A program made the translations under genes and the position numbers. Below the pieces are notes generated by a model. The model made no database searches and was not told the DNA's origin. It was given only the letters and a program-made list of their open reading frames with translations. From positions 1 to 18,974 of the forward strand of contig OMQY01000095.1 of the NCBI GenBank assembly GCA_900313405.1: a stretch of DNA of 18,974 nucleotides, in the 5' to 3' direction. Of this stretch, positions 7,057 to 14,686 are shown in pieces (the first letter of the stretch is position 1; each line of letters starts with the position of its first letter). The DNA comes from an uncultured Eubacteriales bacterium. Lineage in GTDB: Bacteria > Bacillota_A > Clostridia > Saccharofermentanales > Saccharofermentanaceae.

Positions 7057-8619
7057 TTACTTTGCAACATCGGTAGCGCGTGTCTCGCGTATGATGTTGA
7101 CCTTGATCAGTCCCGGATAATCGAGTTCATCCTCGATCTTCTTACAGATCTGTCTGGCCTTGATGACCATCTCGTCATCACTGACTTTATCGGGAGAAAC
7201 AATGACACGGATCTCGCGTCCTGCCTGAATTGCGTAACTCTTCTCTACGCCCTCAAAGCTCGAAGCGATATCTTCAAGCTTCTGGATCCTCTTGATGTAA
7301 GTCTCAAGATTCTCGCGTCTTGCCCCGGGTCTTGCAGCAGATATAGCATCTGCAGCAGCGATCAACACTGCCTCGGGTGACTTGGGTTCATAATCACCGT
7401 GATGTGCCTCAATGGCATTGATCACTTCCGGTGATTCACGATACTTACGTGCAATATCAGCACCAAGCTCAATATGTGTACCCTCCTGCTCGAAGTCGAC
7501 AGCCTTACCTATATCATGTAAGAGACCGCCTCTCTTAGCCATAGCCACATCGAGTCCTAATTCTCCGGCCATCATACCTGCGATCCAGGATACTTCGATG
7601 GAATGCTGGAGAACATTCTGTCCAAAACTGGTACGATACTTCATCTTACCGAGAAGCTTAATGATCTCAGGATGAAGATTCATGACACCTGTCTCGTATA
7701 CGGCTCGTTCACCTTCTTGCTTAATTGTCTGGTTGATCTCTTTCTTTGCCTTATTTGCCATCTCCTCGATCCTTGCGGGATGGATACGACCGTCAACAAC
7801 CAGTTTCTCGATAGTCAATCTGGCGATCTCTCTTCTGATCGGGTCGAAAGATGAAAGGATAACTGCTTCAGGTGTGTCATCAATGATAACATCGACACCC
7901 GTAATTGTCTCGATCGCACGGATATTACGTCCTTCACGACCGATAATACGACCCTTCATCTCATCATTAGGCAGGTTTACAACCGAGACTGTGGCTTCGG
8001 ATACATAATCGGATGCATATCGCTGAATTGAAGATACGATTATATCCTTTGCGATCTTATCAGCATCCTGCTTTGTTTTTTCTTCCATTTGCTTGAGCAT
8101 CGTAGCCATATCATGACTGTACTCTCGTTCTGCTGCTTCAAGTACAAGATTCCTGGCTTCGGTTACTGACAAGCCCGATACCTTCTCGAGTTCTTCAGCC
8201 TTACGTGCTTCGATCTCCTTGGTATGCTTCTCGACTTCTTCGATCTGCTTCAGCTTAGCTTCCAATTCATTACGCTTGGATTCGGCTGTAGCAAGCATTC
8301 TGTCGATATTGTCTTCCTTCTGCTCAAGTTTGTTCCTCTCTCTTGCAAGCTCCTGGCGCTTCTCCCTGACATCGTGCTCCAATTCAACACGAGCCTTGGA
8401 TATCTCCTCCTTTGCCTGCAAAAGAAGCTCTCTTTTGCGATTCTCAGCATCCTTCTGAGCCTCAGCCGCACGCTTAACGCTGTCAGCCTCAGCTTTCTGA
8501 ACATCTTCCTGTAGTTTCTTCTGCTCGCGAGTAAGACCACGCTTGTAGATAAATAACACAACCGATGCACCCAGAAGGATACCAACAATCAGGCCGATAA
8601 TTAAAAATAGCCAATTCAC
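7057..8619 (-). CDS. rny: Ribonuclease Y
   Basis: RNase Y is a membrane-anchored endoribonuclease that starts mRNA decay in Firmicutes. From the start chosen here it has 520 residues, the same as I recall for Bacillus. It has an N-terminal membrane helix (about 3-25), a long charged coiled coil (about 30-200), a KH domain with [15 protein letters not shown] (GREG at 227-230), and an HD domain with HDIGKA (H368, D369), H339 and a HH pair at 406-407. The frame extends to a TTG at 8652, but GTG at 8619 is preceded by GGAGGTGA at 8-nt spacing, a full match to the anti-Shine-Dalgarno. That start places the membrane helix at the N-terminus as in the family. It has its own promoter and terminator, so it is probably a single-gene unit. 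Confidence 0.96.
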   Translation of the reverse strand: MNWLFLIIGLIVGILLGASVVLFIYKRGLTREQKKLQEDVQKAEADSVKRAAEAQKDAENRKRELLLQAKEEISKARVELEHDVREKRQELARERNKLEQKEDNIDRMLATAESKRNELEAKLKQIEEVEKHTKEIEARKAEELEKVSGLSVTEARNLVLEAAEREYSHDMATMLKQMEEKTKQDADKIAKDIIVSSIQRYASDYVSEATVSVVNLPNDEMKGRIIGREGRNIRAIETITGVDVIIDDTPEAVILSSFDPIRREIARLTIEKLVVDGRIHPARIEEMANKAKKEINQTIKQEGERAVYETGVMNLHPEIIKLLGKMKYRTSFGQNVLQHSIEVSWIAGMMAGELGLDVAMAKRGGLLHDIGKAVDFEQEGTHIELGADIARKYRESPEVINAIEAHHGDYEPKSPEAVLIAAADAISAARPGARRENLETYIKRIQKLEDIASSFEGVEKSYAIQAGREIRVIVSPDKVSDDEMVIKARQICKKIEDELDYPGLIKVNIIRETRATDVAK

Positions 8620-8627
8620 GTTGGTAC

Positions 8628-8635
8628 TCACCTCC
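8628..8635 (-). promoter_or_regulatory. Strong Shine-Dalgarno deciding the rny GTG start
   Basis: GGAGGTGA on the minus strand matches eight bases of the canonical ribosome-binding sequence and sits 8 nt before GTG at 8619. It argues against the upstream TTG at 8652, which has no comparable site. Confidence 0.85.
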
Positions 8636-8689
8636 AAATATTTAGTTGTCAAAGATCAATTAAATATAGCTGTAGTCAGCCATAAAATA

Positions 8690-8718
8690 ATTCTAAAAAT
8701 AATTTACGATTATGTCAA
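8690..8718 (-). promoter_or_regulatory. Sigma-A promoter for rny
   Basis: A perfect -35 TTGACA (8713-8718) and -10 TAGAAT (8690-8695) are separated by exactly 17 bp on the minus strand. The predicted transcript start is near 8683, giving a leader of about 64 nt before the GTG at 8619. A 16-nt hairpin (8667-8682: 6-bp stem including one G-U pair, loop ACUA) would lie at the very 5' end of that leader. Confidence 0.75.
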
Positions 8719-8720
8719 CG

Positions 8721-8730
8721 AACAATTGTT
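8721..8730. promoter_or_regulatory. Palindrome upstream of the rny -35, possible operator
   Basis: AACAATTGTT is a perfect 10-bp inverted repeat two bases upstream of the rny -35 box, inside the rny/rlu divergent region. With the flanking base it reads GAAC-N4-GTTA, one mismatch from the Gram-positive LexA half-site pair GAAC-N4-GTTC. A short AT-rich palindrome can arise by chance, so an operator role is only a suggestion. Confidence 0.25.
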
Positions 8731-8771
8731 ACATATTATTTACGCGAATACCCATTCTATTGGGCATCAGT

Positions 8772-8777
8772 TATAAT
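8772..8777 (+). promoter_or_regulatory. Candidate -10 box for the plus-strand rlu gene
   Basis: A consensus TATAAT lies with only six bases between its end and the ATG at 8784. Transcription would start at or next to the A of the ATG, giving a leaderless mRNA. The -35 region at 17 bp (TACCCA) is poor and there is no TG extension, so the promoter call is uncertain. Confidence 0.35.
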
Positions 8778-8783
8778 CGTTCT

Positions 8784-9740
8784 ATGAAGATAGAGTTTAT
8801 GATAGACAAAGAATTTGACGGGATGACATTAAGAGATGTCCTTTCCCGTAAATATATGATGAGCCGTATGATGATCAAGAAGGTAAAGTTATACGGAAAA
8901 CTCGAAGTTAACGGTGTTCACAGGCGTGTGATCGATACTGTCAGCTCCGGAGATACTGTATATGCCGAATATGATGATGACTCCGGCAGGTTAAAGAGCT
9001 TTACGGAAACAGGTATTCCGATCCTTTATGAAGACGACTGGTTCGCAGTAGTCGATAAACCTGCAGGCATAGTAACTCATCCGAGTCATGACCACCTTGA
9101 TGATTCACTTTTGACTCTATTGTCAGACGAACCGTTAAACCCGGTGATGCGTCTCGACAGAGAGACATCCGGACTTCTTGCCATAGCAAAGAACGGATAT
9201 GCCCACAATACCATCGTTAAACTCGGGACCGGAAAAGCCTACGTTGCTGTTGTATACGGGGTTTTCGACGAGGAAGAAGGCATAATATCCAAACCCATCA
9301 AAAGAAGACCCGGGTCAGTAATGATAAGAGATACTGTTCCGGAAGAAGATCCTGACGGCAAGAGCAGCATAACCCGGTATAAGACATTATATGAAGCACC
9401 ATCAGGCGATATCTCACTTGTCGGATACCGGCTTTTGACCGGGAGATGTCACCAGATCAGGGTTCATTCACTGTCTGAAGGACATCCGCTTGTAGGTGAC
9501 GGACTATATGGACCTAATTCAATCGATAACCCGTCTGACAGATTCCCCGTCTCTTCCGAACTCGATAAAATGATCGGAAGACAGGCTCTTCACGCTGCTT
9601 ATCTCGAGCTCTGTCATCCGATAACAAAACAAAAGATGATATTCAGGAGCCCTATGCCGGAGGACATGAGAAAAATAATCGGATTATCATCTGAAGCTTG
9701 CGATAAGCTTCTCGGCGAGCTTGACGGATTCTTCGGATGA
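8784..9740 (+). CDS. RluA-family pseudouridine synthase (second paralogue)
   Basis: The only plus-strand gene, 318 residues. It has an S4-like N-terminal RNA-binding part (about 1-65), the catalytic motif RLDRETSG (123-130, nucleophile D125), DKPAGIVTHP (91-100) and GRCHQIRVH (220-228). It is an rRNA or tRNA uridine isomerase of the RluA family; the target cannot be told. The frame is open to ATG at 8712, but that region contains the rny -35 box, and family members start at about MKIEFMIDKEFDG, so I chose 8784. No Shine-Dalgarno precedes this ATG and a TATAAT sits just upstream, hence the leaderless possibility. Its last 17 codons plus the stop overlap the end of recN on the other strand by 54 bp. 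It is distinct from the minus-strand paralogue at 4681-5583. Confidence 0.9.
   Translation: MKIEFMIDKEFDGMTLRDVLSRKYMMSRMMIKKVKLYGKLEVNGVHRRVIDTVSSGDTVYAEYDDDSGRLKSFTETGIPILYEDDWFAVVDKPAGIVTHPSHDHLDDSLLTLLSDEPLNPVMRLDRETSGLLAIAKNGYAHNTIVKLGTGKAYVAVVYGVFDEEEGIISKPIKRRPGSVMIRDTVPEEDPDGKSSITRYKTLYEAPSGDISLVGYRLLTGRCHQIRVHSLSEGHPLVGDGLYGPNSIDNPSDRFPVSSELDKMIGRQALHAAYLELCHPITKQKMIFRSPMPEDMRKIIGLSSEACDKLLGELDGFFG
9671..9711 (-). terminator. Weak candidate terminator for recN inside the rlu coding overlap
   Basis: On the minus strand two hairpins bracket the recN stop codon: GAAGCTT-ATCGC-AAGCTTC (7-bp perfect stem, 9693-9711), then ATAAT-CCG-ATTAT (9675-9687) running into five T (9675-9671). The second stem is short and all A-T, so termination strength is doubtful. 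It is the only terminator-like structure seen after recN and it lies within the rlu coding sequence. Confidence 0.35.
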
Positions 9741-11378
9741 ATCACCGGACAGAAGTCTTGATACTTCATTGACACGGTCTGCTGCTGCAAGCTTTCTCAC
9801 TGTAGATTCAGTAGAGCCGTCAAGAACTTCCTTAGAGATAAAATAGTTATTATCGGCAGCTGCCGTTACCTGCGCTGTATGAGTAACGCACAACACCTGA
9901 TGTGATAATGATATCGTATGAAGCCTTTCCGCGATCTTAACAGACGCTACACCTGATACACCCGTATCGATCTCATCAAATATCATGGTCGGCATCTTAT
10001 CTGCTTCGGACAGGATCGTCTTAACAGCCAGCATGATCCTCGATGCTTCCCCGCCGGATACGATTGATGATAAAGGACGTGCAGGTTCCCCGGGATTCGC
10101 CGAGAACATGAACCTGATATCTTCAGTACCGTATGAAGTGAAGTATCTTTCCTTACTTCTCTGACAGAATTCAACCTTAAAGACTGCGGAAGGGATCTCG
10201 AGTTCACGCAGTTCTTCAGTTATCCTCGCGGACATTATTTCAGCCGTTAAATGTCTCTTATCGGATAATGCATTGGCAGCATCTTTAAGCTTGGCTTCAA
10301 ATACGGACCTGTCTTTCTTGAGTCGGATCAGACGGGTCGAGACATCTGCCATACCCTTTATCTCTTCAGATGCGTGAGAGGCAAACTCGTTGATCTTGCT
10401 GACAGTATCACCGTATTTACTCTTGAGATCATATAGAAGTCCGAGTCGTTCAACCACATCCGCAGCCGCCTGTGCATCATATCCGTCGTTCTCGATTATC
10501 TTACGGATCTTGTCGGCAACAGCTTCTGCGCGGTAATAAACAGCTTCCATCTCCTGAGCAATATCGGAATACTCGGGATCGGAATCTTTTATCCGTTCAG
10601 CTTCATCAAGAGCATTACGCATCCCGGACAATGTCGATCTCCCCCGTTCGTCTTCGCTGTCAAAGGCATTCAGGATATCAGTAAGTGCCGCCAAAGACTT
10701 GGACCGTCTGTCATTTTTATGCTTCTGCTCGATCAGTCTTTCCTCTTCGCCCTCTACAAAGCCGGCTTCTTCTATCTCTGTGATCGCTAGCTCCAAGTAT
10801 TCGCGGCGCTTTGATAAAGACTCCGGTGATGCTGACAGATTACGTATCTCGAGGATTATGGCTTTGTATTGATCGAGCAACTCCCTGTAAGAAGAGAGCA
10901 GACCGGTCATTTCCTGACCGCCGAAAGAATCCAGGATATCAACATGATATTTCTCGTTAAAGATCCTTTGTGTATCCTGTTGCCCGTGAATATCGACAAG
11001 GAAAGAACCGACTTCACGAAGAAGGGTCAATATGACAGTCCTTCCGTTGATCCTTGCAATGCTCTTTCCGTCTCTGGTGATCCTGCGGCTTATGATAAGC
11101 TGCCCGTCATCACATGATAGTCCGGATGATTCAAGGATATCGGCCAGTTCGTCATCAATACTGTCTCCTATATCAAAAACCGCCTCGACATAAGCCTCAT
11201 CACTGCCGTTACGGATAAGGAGCTTTGACGCTTTATCTCCGAGGATCAGTCCGATTGCATCGATCAACAGGGATTTACCTGCACCTGTCTCACCTGTTAT
11301 GACATTTAGCCCGGTTTCAGGTTCGAAAACTGCATGAGATATGACCGCAATATCTTTTATCTCGAGCCTTACGAGCAT
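9687..11378 (-). CDS. recN: RecN, SMC-like DNA repair ATPase
   Basis: A 563-residue ABC/SMC-like protein that acts early in double-strand break repair, holding DNA ends. The N-terminal head has Walker A GETGAGKS (29-36) and the Q-loop HGQQD (131-135). A charged helical middle (about 160-380) forms the short coiled coil. The C-terminal head has the signature SGGEASRI (441-448), Walker B MIFDEIDTG (465-473) and a VTHTAQV motif (498-504). Length is normal for the family. The ATG lies one base after the argR stop with an AGGAAG ribosome site, so it is co-translated with argR, a pair conserved in Firmicutes. The C-terminus looks complete, so the 54-bp overlap with the convergent rlu gene is not a RecN truncation. 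spoIVB and spo0A, which often follow, are absent. Confidence 0.97.
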   Translation of the reverse strand: MLVRLEIKDIAVISHAVFEPETGLNVITGETGAGKSLLIDAIGLILGDKASKLLIRNGSDEAYVEAVFDIGDSIDDELADILESSGLSCDDGQLIISRRITRDGKSIARINGRTVILTLLREVGSFLVDIHGQQDTQRIFNEKYHVDILDSFGGQEMTGLLSSYRELLDQYKAIILEIRNLSASPESLSKRREYLELAITEIEEAGFVEGEEERLIEQKHKNDRRSKSLAALTDILNAFDSEDERGRSTLSGMRNALDEAERIKDSDPEYSDIAQEMEAVYYRAEAVADKIRKIIENDGYDAQAAADVVERLGLLYDLKSKYGDTVSKINEFASHASEEIKGMADVSTRLIRLKKDRSVFEAKLKDAANALSDKRHLTAEIMSARITEELRELEIPSAVFKVEFCQRSKERYFTSYGTEDIRFMFSANPGEPARPLSSIVSGGEASRIMLAVKTILSEADKMPTMIFDEIDTGVSGVASVKIAERLHTISLSHQVLCVTHTAQVTAAADNNYFISKEVLDGSTESTVRKLAAADRVNEVSRLLSGDSSEESVKLAEKLIASFR

Positions 11379-11379
11379 A

Positions 11380-11862
11380 TCAGTCTTCCTGACCTCTGTT
11401 TCCGGAACTCATCATATCATTAAGTGTTACGACAAAAGCTTCCGCTTCTTCGATGTTGCCGGTTGCAACAAACACGGTATCATCACCGGCGATAGTGCCT
11501 ACGACTGAAGGCAGATGCATAGAATCAAGCGCAGAAGCCGCAGCCTGCGCCATGCCGGGCAAAGTCCTGATAACAACAAGGTTCATAGCGCTTTTCCAGG
11601 AAAGCAGGGAATTGGAGAACACAGCAAGAAGGCGTCCCAGCGCAATATCCCCTGTCCTCTCCATAAAAGCATATTTTGTCCCCTGGTTGGGGAGCGTGAT
11701 CTTGATGATCCCGAGCTCCTTGATATCCCGTGAACACGTTGCCTGGGTAACGCTATAACCCTTTGCCTTCATCATAGCCGTCAGTTCTTCCTGAGTTGAG
11801 ATATCATTCTCACGGATCAGTTTGATGATCATTTCCTGTCTGTCATTCTTGGCTATTTTCAT
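11380..11862 (-). CDS. argR: ArgR/AhrC arginine repressor
   Basis: A 160-residue transcription regulator. Residues about 1-70 form the winged helix-turn-helix, with TQATCSRDIKELGIIK (39-54) as recognition helix; the usual V in TVSRD is C here. Residues about 75-150 form the hexamerisation and arginine-binding domain, with GTIAGDDT (122-129) including the D127-D128 pair that contacts arginine. It represses arginine synthesis and activates catabolism when arginine is plentiful. A GAGAGGT ribosome site precedes the ATG, which lies inside the nadK end (20-nt overlap). The recN gene follows after 1 nt. No arginine-related target gene is in the window and I saw no convincing ARG box. Confidence 0.95.
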   Translation of the reverse strand: MKIAKNDRQEMIIKLIRENDISTQEELTAMMKAKGYSVTQATCSRDIKELGIIKITLPNQGTKYAFMERTGDIALGRLLAVFSNSLLSWKSAMNLVVIRTLPGMAQAAASALDSMHLPSVVGTIAGDDTVFVATGNIEEAEAFVVTLNDMMSSGNRGQED

Positions 11863-12718
11863 AGAAGCTACCTCTCGCGATTATCTTACGTCTGACATTC
11901 TGGAAGAAACCGGTGTATCCTAACTGAACAGTCTTGATGTTCTGTTCGTGTCGAACGATCCTGAGAACATCATTTTCCTCGGCAACACAGAAATCATGAC
12001 CATCGGGACAGATTATAGGAATAGTCTCAAAAGTACCAAGTTCCACCTCAACAGTACTGTCAGGGCCGATTACATAACTGGTTGTCTGAAGCGTATGCGA
12101 ACAGAGCGGCGTAATGAGCATCGCCTGCATCTCAGGCATCAATAAGGGTCCGCCGGCAGCACGTGTATAAGCAGTAGAACCGGTGGGGGTAGCTACAACA
12201 AGACCGTCACCGTAGAAACGTTCGACATGCTGACCGTCGATCATAAGCCCAAGCCTTACGATATGCGGCTTATCACCTCGCAATACGGCAACATCGTTAA
12301 GGCAGATATCATGGCCTTTGAGATTCCCGTTTTTGTCATAGAGTTCAGCTTTGAGCTGCATTCTCTCCGTGATCTTGTAGTTCCCGTTAAGGATCCTGTC
12401 AATACCGTCATCGATAGCATGCTCGGATATCTCGGTAAGAAAGCCGATACTTCCCTTGTTGATACCGACATAAGGGATCCCGAGATCTCTGTAATCTGAT
12501 ACAACACCGAGAAAAGTTCCGTCACCGCCGATCGATACTATATAATCGCAATCATCAAACTTACCGAAATCAACACCCGGAATATCGGATAATACAGTAT
12601 CTGAAAGATTCTCACGGAATACGGGAGTAGCTCCCCTGCTGTCAAGGATATTACCGAGTTCGGATGCAACCTTGTAACCTATATCCCTGTTCGGGTTAGA
12701 ATGAATGCCAAATCTCAT
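11843..12718 (-). CDS. nadK: NAD kinase (ATP-NAD kinase)
   Basis: A 291-residue cytoplasmic kinase that phosphorylates NAD to NADP. The GGDGT motif (64-68, catalytic D66) is present, as are LNDVAVLRG (140-148, the NE/ND motif for the ribose) and the glycine-rich GDGLVVATPTGSTAY (170-184) that closes the active site. Length fits bacterial NadK. It is the first gene after a 90-nt gap with its own promoter, and heads nadK-argR-recN. A GAGG ribosome site lies 11 nt before the ATG. In many Clostridia tlyA stands between dxs and nadK; it is missing here. Confidence 0.95.
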   Translation of the reverse strand: MRFGIHSNPNRDIGYKVASELGNILDSRGATPVFRENLSDTVLSDIPGVDFGKFDDCDYIVSIGGDGTFLGVVSDYRDLGIPYVGINKGSIGFLTEISEHAIDDGIDRILNGNYKITERMQLKAELYDKNGNLKGHDICLNDVAVLRGDKPHIVRLGLMIDGQHVERFYGDGLVVATPTGSTAYTRAAGGPLLMPEMQAMLITPLCSHTLQTTSYVIGPDSTVEVELGTFETIPIICPDGHDFCVAEENDVLRIVRHEQNIKTVQLGYTGFFQNVRRKIIARGSFYENSQE

Positions 12719-12755
12719 TTATCTTTTTGCCTCTTTCGCAAATGTTATCCGTATA

Positions 12756-12764
12756 ATTATAACA
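12756..12764 (-). promoter_or_regulatory. Extended -10 promoter for nadK-argR-recN
   Basis: TGTTATAAT on the minus strand is a perfect extended -10 (TG-N-TATAAT, hexamer at 12756-12761). The -35 region at 17-18 bp is weak (TACATT/TTACAT). The predicted start is near 12749, about 30 nt before the nadK ATG. It lies in the only substantial gap of this block. Confidence 0.6.
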
Positions 12765-12808
12765 AATTGTGGATATAAATGTAAAAAGATAATAACCCGG
12801 CTACAGGA

Positions 12809-14686
12809 TCAATTAAGATCTGCAGATATCCTTGAACTGATCGAATCGGCATCAAGACCACATTCCCGTAACTGCTCATCCTGTGAAGCAGCACGGATTA
12901 TCTTATCGTCGACCCCAAATACGGTAACATCAACACCGGAACAGGAATCATGAAGCATCCTGGAAATGCTCTCGCCGGCACCTCCGCATATGATCCCTTC
13001 TTCGATAGTATAGACTCTTATATCATTACCGATCATTTCTGCCATGGATCCCGGAACCGGCTTTACCATGGCAAGGTTGATATGTATCCCCTTGAAGCCC
13101 TTTCCGGAAAGAATACTGACAGCATCCTGACCTGTCTTACACATCTTACCGATAGTAACAATGGCATAATCACGACCTTCGGAAGATACGATATGGGGCT
13201 TAACTACATCGTCAGGATCAGAATAGAGATCATTGTTATCGTAAAAGGACTTCCCTCTGGGATATCTGATCGCAACAGGACCTTCACACTTATTGACAGC
13301 ATAATTGAGACAATTACGAAGATCGACATAATCCCTTGGAACCAGGATAGTCATATTGGGCATGGCATTCAGATAAGAGATATCATTCAAACCGTGGTGA
13401 GTATGTCCGTCAGCACCTACAAAACCGGCTCTGTCGATCGCAAAGACCACATGATTGTTCATGAAGCAAACATCATGTATGATCTCGTCATAAGCTCTCT
13501 GAAGGAAAGAAGAATAGATGGCAACAACAGGAATATAACCGGATGCTGCCAGTCCTCCTGCCATTGTTACTGCGTGCTCTTCTGCTATACCGCAGTCAAA
13601 GAATCTGCTTGGGAATTTGTAAGCGAACAGATCAAGACCCGTTCCCTGAGCCATGGCTGCACATAATCCGAGAACTTTCTTATTCCGGGCAGCTATGTCA
13701 ACAAGAGCTCCTGCAAAAGCGGTCGTGAAAGTAAGAGAATTGGTCTTAACAACACCTTTCTCGGGGTCAAACGGACCTACACCGTGATAATCCGCAGGGT
13801 CCTTCTCAGCAGGCTCATAACCTTTGCCTTTGGTCGTTACCACATGAAGAAGTACCGGCTTATTGATATCCTTTACGGCGTCGAAGGCCTTGATCATGCT
13901 CTTTGTATCATGTCCGTCGATCGGCCCGTAATATACCAGCCCCATATCATCAAAAAAGGACGGATGCTTACGATTAACAAGGAATCTGAAGAAATCCTTA
14001 ATGGCCATAATGAACCTGACCAGAGGCTTTCCGAGATTCGGAAGGTACCGGTTAAGGAATGACTCCGTGTTTCTTTTCGCTGATATGTATCCGCTCGATA
14101 TACGTATCTTCTTGAGATAACGGGAAAGACCGCCTACGTTCTTATCGATGCTCATCTCGTTATCGTTAAGGATTATGAGCATCTTTGTCTTGCTGTGACC
14201 GGCATCGTTCAAAGCCTCATAAGCGAGACCTCCGGTCATGGCTCCGTCTCCGATAACGGCAACCACATAATAATCTTCGCCGGAGAGATCCCTGGCTCTG
14301 GCAAATCCGAGAGCCGCCGATACAGACGTACTGCTGTGTCCTGTATCGAAGACATCATACGGGCTCTCGGATCTTCTCGGGAATCCGGATACTCCGCCCT
14401 TCTGTCTCAGTGTATCAAATCTGTCATATCTTCCGGTTAAGAGTTTATACGAATAGGCCTGATGACCGACATCGAATATCAGTTTATCCTTTGTATAATC
14501 GAAAACAGATAATAAGGAGACGGTCAATTCAACTGCGCCCAGATTTGAACCGAGATGTCCTCCATTGGCAGAGACAGTCTTAATGATCTTATCTCTTAAT
14601 TCGGCACAAAGGACCTCACGCTCCTTACGGCTCAGTGAAGCGATCTTCTCAGGAGTCATATCTGTTCCAAGATACTGATAATCCAA
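12809..14686 (-). CDS. dxs: 1-deoxy-D-xylulose-5-phosphate synthase
   Basis: A 625-residue thiamine-diphosphate enzyme that condenses pyruvate and glyceraldehyde 3-phosphate to DXP, the first step of the MEP isoprenoid pathway. Visible features are GGH (43-45), GHQAY (74-78), the ThDP motif GDGAMTGG (146-153) with NDNEMSI (174-180), and the transketolase-type catalytic IAEEHAV (367-373, E370). Its GADGHTHHG loop (424-432) is typical of the family. The start is TTG at 14686, touching the ispA stop (TGATTG), with AAAGGGA 7 nt upstream. An in-frame ATG nine codons later lacks a good ribosome site, and the MDYQYL start matches the family. Adjacency to ispA ties pathway entry to prenyl chain elongation. 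Confidence 0.97.
   Translation of the reverse strand: MDYQYLGTDMTPEKIASLSRKEREVLCAELRDKIIKTVSANGGHLGSNLGAVELTVSLLSVFDYTKDKLIFDVGHQAYSYKLLTGRYDRFDTLRQKGGVSGFPRRSESPYDVFDTGHSSTSVSAALGFARARDLSGEDYYVVAVIGDGAMTGGLAYEALNDAGHSKTKMLIILNDNEMSIDKNVGGLSRYLKKIRISSGYISAKRNTESFLNRYLPNLGKPLVRFIMAIKDFFRFLVNRKHPSFFDDMGLVYYGPIDGHDTKSMIKAFDAVKDINKPVLLHVVTTKGKGYEPAEKDPADYHGVGPFDPEKGVVKTNSLTFTTAFAGALVDIAARNKKVLGLCAAMAQGTGLDLFAYKFPSRFFDCGIAEEHAVTMAGGLAASGYIPVVAIYSSFLQRAYDEIIHDVCFMNNHVVFAIDRAGFVGADGHTHHGLNDISYLNAMPNMTILVPRDYVDLRNCLNYAVNKCEGPVAIRYPRGKSFYDNNDLYSDPDDVVKPHIVSSEGRDYAIVTIGKMCKTGQDAVSILSGKGFKGIHINLAMVKPVPGSMAEMIGNDIRVYTIEEGIICGGAGESISRMLHDSCSGVDVTVFGVDDKIIRAASQDEQLRECGLDADSISSRISADLN

Noticed and set aside
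8647..8652. TTGACA at the left end of the rny leader as a second promoter
   Set aside because: No -10 element lies 16-18 bp downstream; that position is the ribosome site of rny. It also includes the TTG rejected as a start.
8712..8783. Longer N-terminus for the plus-strand rlu (ATG at 8712)
   Set aside because: The added residues are not part of the S4-like domain, there is no ribosome site, and the region holds the -35 box of the divergent rny promoter.
12779..12808. Terminator after dxs
   Set aside because: The GC-rich CCGGG patch does not form a stable stem, and the nearby T-run is not preceded by a hairpin.
12950..13666. 238-codon plus-strand open frame antisense to dxs
   Set aside because: It lies wholly within dxs, has no ribosome site or recognisable domain, and similar long antisense frames occur opposite many genes here because of codon usage.
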